The notes below the pieces were generated by a model. That model did not search any database, was not told where the DNA came from, and worked only from the letters and a program-made list of their open reading frames with translations. 6,077 nucleotides of DNA from Pseudomonadota bacterium. GTDB taxonomy: Bacteria; BMS3Abin14. The position numbers and the translations under genes were made by a program. The stretch is from contig DAOVVW010000065.1 of assembly GCA_030636965.1 (NCBI GenBank), positions 1 through 6,077 of the forward strand, written 5' to 3'. This document shows positions 5,314 through 6,077 of this stretch, piece after piece (the first letter of the stretch is position 1; each line of letters begins with the position of its first letter).

Positions 5314-5835
5314 ATGTCTCAAAAAGCGCAGAAGAAGGAGAAGAAAGATACGCGAAAGCAGCTATCGGATGATGTAGACGGGTTCGTCAAGGACCTCTGG
5401 GGAAAAGTTGTCGAATACGCTACGGTTGGCGCCGAAGAAGCTTCCAATGTTTCCACTACGGCCAGAACGCGTATCGATATTGAGACCCTGAAATTCAAGC
5501 GCAATAAGCTATCAAGGACCCTGGGAGAGCAGTATTACAAACAATGGGAAAGCGATTCATCCGTGGGCATAACCGGCACAAAAAAGATGCTCGGCCAGAT
5601 AAAGAAGATAGACAAGGAAATTACCGATCTGGAGGCCCTGATCACCAAGGCCAGAAAGAAAAAGCCTGCACCTGCCAAAAAGAAAGCTGCAAAACTTAAA
5701 AAGCCTGCTGCCGCCAGGAAGACTGCTCCAAAGAGAAAAGCTGCATCATCCCCATCTGCCGCAAAAGCAACAAAAAAAGCCTCCGGCACCAGCAAGAGCA
5801 GAACATCAACAAAACCGAAGAAAAAGAGCGGATAA
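5314..5835 (+). CDS. Small basic protein with histone H1-like Lys/Ala tail
   Basis: ATG at 5314 has GGAGGA (5303-5308) five bases upstream, an optimal ribosome site. The product is 173 residues with three parts. Residues 1-20 are charged. Residues 21-110 are predicted mostly helical, with a conserved-looking core TARTRIDIETLKFKRNKL followed by LGEQYYKQW and then a Lys-rich heptad-like helix (about 90-112). Residues 111-173 form a tail of about 21 Lys, 15 Ala and 4 Arg with Pro, Ser and Thr, and with no acidic or aromatic residue. The tail resembles the C-terminal domain of histone H1 and the tails of bacterial H1-like proteins, which bind DNA without sequence specificity. The helical part recalls short coiled-coil proteins with an IDIETLK...LGEQYY pattern that I cannot name with certainty. 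A nucleoid-binding role is an inference from composition; ribosome or RNA binding is also possible. There is no signal peptide or membrane segment. Confidence 0.88.
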   Translation: MSQKAQKKEKKDTRKQLSDDVDGFVKDLWGKVVEYATVGAEEASNVSTTARTRIDIETLKFKRNKLSRTLGEQYYKQWESDSSVGITGTKKMLGQIKKIDKEITDLEALITKARKKKPAPAKKKAAKLKKPAAARKTAPKRKAASSPSAAKATKKASGTSKSRTSTKPKKKSG

Positions 5836-5891
5836 GCTTAAGCCAAAACTCACCCTGTTCCTGAAGCACAATCCTTCATTCTCTCATCCTG

Positions 5892-5918
5892 TTGATGGAC
5901 TTTTTGCAATTCCATCAA
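5892..5918 (+). repeat. Hairpin downstream of the H1-like gene, possible weak terminator
   Basis: TTGATGGA (5892-5899) and TCCATCAA (5911-5918) form a perfect 8-bp stem around an 11-base loop that includes TTTTT. It is followed by a short TTTT and lies 56 bases after the stop at 5835. The stem is AT-rich, so termination strength is doubtful. It is directly followed by repeat copy 2, with which it can also pair (see findings). Confidence 0.4.
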
Positions 5919-5929
5919 TTTTGACAGGG

Positions 5930-6077
5930 TCGTAAAAAGTCCATTCATGGCTTTTTACTCCTCGGAAAGTGAAAAGCGTCATTTTCACTTTCCTCACAAA
6001 TCAATAACTTGCGTTGCAAATCATTGATTTGGGCGCCCCTCAAAGGGCGCGTTGGAGACTTGTTCGAAGTCGGTAAT
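5930..6077 (+). repeat. Structured inverted repeat, copy 2 (multi-hairpin element), reaching the window edge
   Basis: This is the plus-strand partner of 3239-3384. Its hairpins are, in order: GTAAAAAG/CTTTTTAC with an inner CCAT/ATGG (5932-5958); a perfect 12-bp stem, GGAAAGTGAAAA (5964-5975) with 5982-5993, around a 6-base loop; AAATCAAT (5998-6005) with 6023-6030 enclosing TTGC/GCAA; GCGCCC (6033-6038) with GGGCGC (6045-6050); and GACTT (6057-6061) with AAGTC (6067-6071). The conserved 47-base end faces inward, towards the kinase and H1-like genes, in both copies. The outer end may continue beyond the window. Confidence 0.88.

Noticed and set aside
5535..5795. Minus-strand frame rich in Ala and Phe opposite the H1-like tail
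   Set aside because: It looks like a membrane protein only because it is the reverse complement of Lys/Ala codons.
5930..6077. CRISPR array or tRNA-like structure in the hairpin repeat
   Set aside because: There are no regularly spaced direct repeats with spacers, and the hairpins do not fold into a cloverleaf with a CCA-type end.

Overview
The window looks like chromosomal DNA of a Gram-negative bacterium. It has mid-range base composition, Shine-Dalgarno sites of the GGAG/GGAGGA type, a classical lipobox lipoprotein and an exported N-terminal signal sequence. The intergenic repeats are made of short AGTTG-, TTCAACG- and GGAAATT-type words, and there is a structured repeat with GTAAAAAGTCCAT arms. 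From memory these resemble intergenic repeats of Desulfobacterota (former Deltaproteobacteria) and related uncultured anaerobes. That placement is an inference with modest confidence. No tRNA, rRNA, CRISPR array or transposase gene is visible.

Left third (1-1634, all on the minus strand, reading leftward): an operon-like run of four genes with short gaps. It starts with a beta-class carbonic anhydrase with intact zinc ligands. Then come a 78-residue protein with two membrane segments, a 166-residue soluble protein of unknown family, and the first 73 codons of an exported helical (TPR-like) protein cut by the window edge. A candidate promoter lies about 100 bases ahead of the carbonic anhydrase. 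The spacer 1635-1865 also holds tandem repeats and a short open frame for a membrane-like peptide.

Middle (1866-3110, minus strand): a lipoprotein whose mature part reads as a seven-bladed beta-propeller of the Reg_prop type. Its true start is at 3110, not at the longer frame beginning at 3155.

Right part (3239-6077): a soluble PAS-GAF-HisKA-HATPase_c histidine kinase with no response regulator nearby, followed by a small basic protein with a histone H1-like Lys/Ala tail that has its own good promoter. The two genes are framed by an inverted pair of about 147-bp repeats (3239-3384 and 5930-6077), roughly 87% identical by hand count and composed of a chain of hairpins. This pair is the strongest signal in the window not explained by coding. 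It could be a MITE/REP-like element, a processed structured RNA, or the boundary of an invertible or mobile segment.

The three blocks (carbonic anhydrase operon, propeller lipoprotein, kinase plus H1-like protein) show no clear functional link. The propeller is predicted outside the cytoplasm while the kinase has no membrane segment, so direct signalling between them is not supported.
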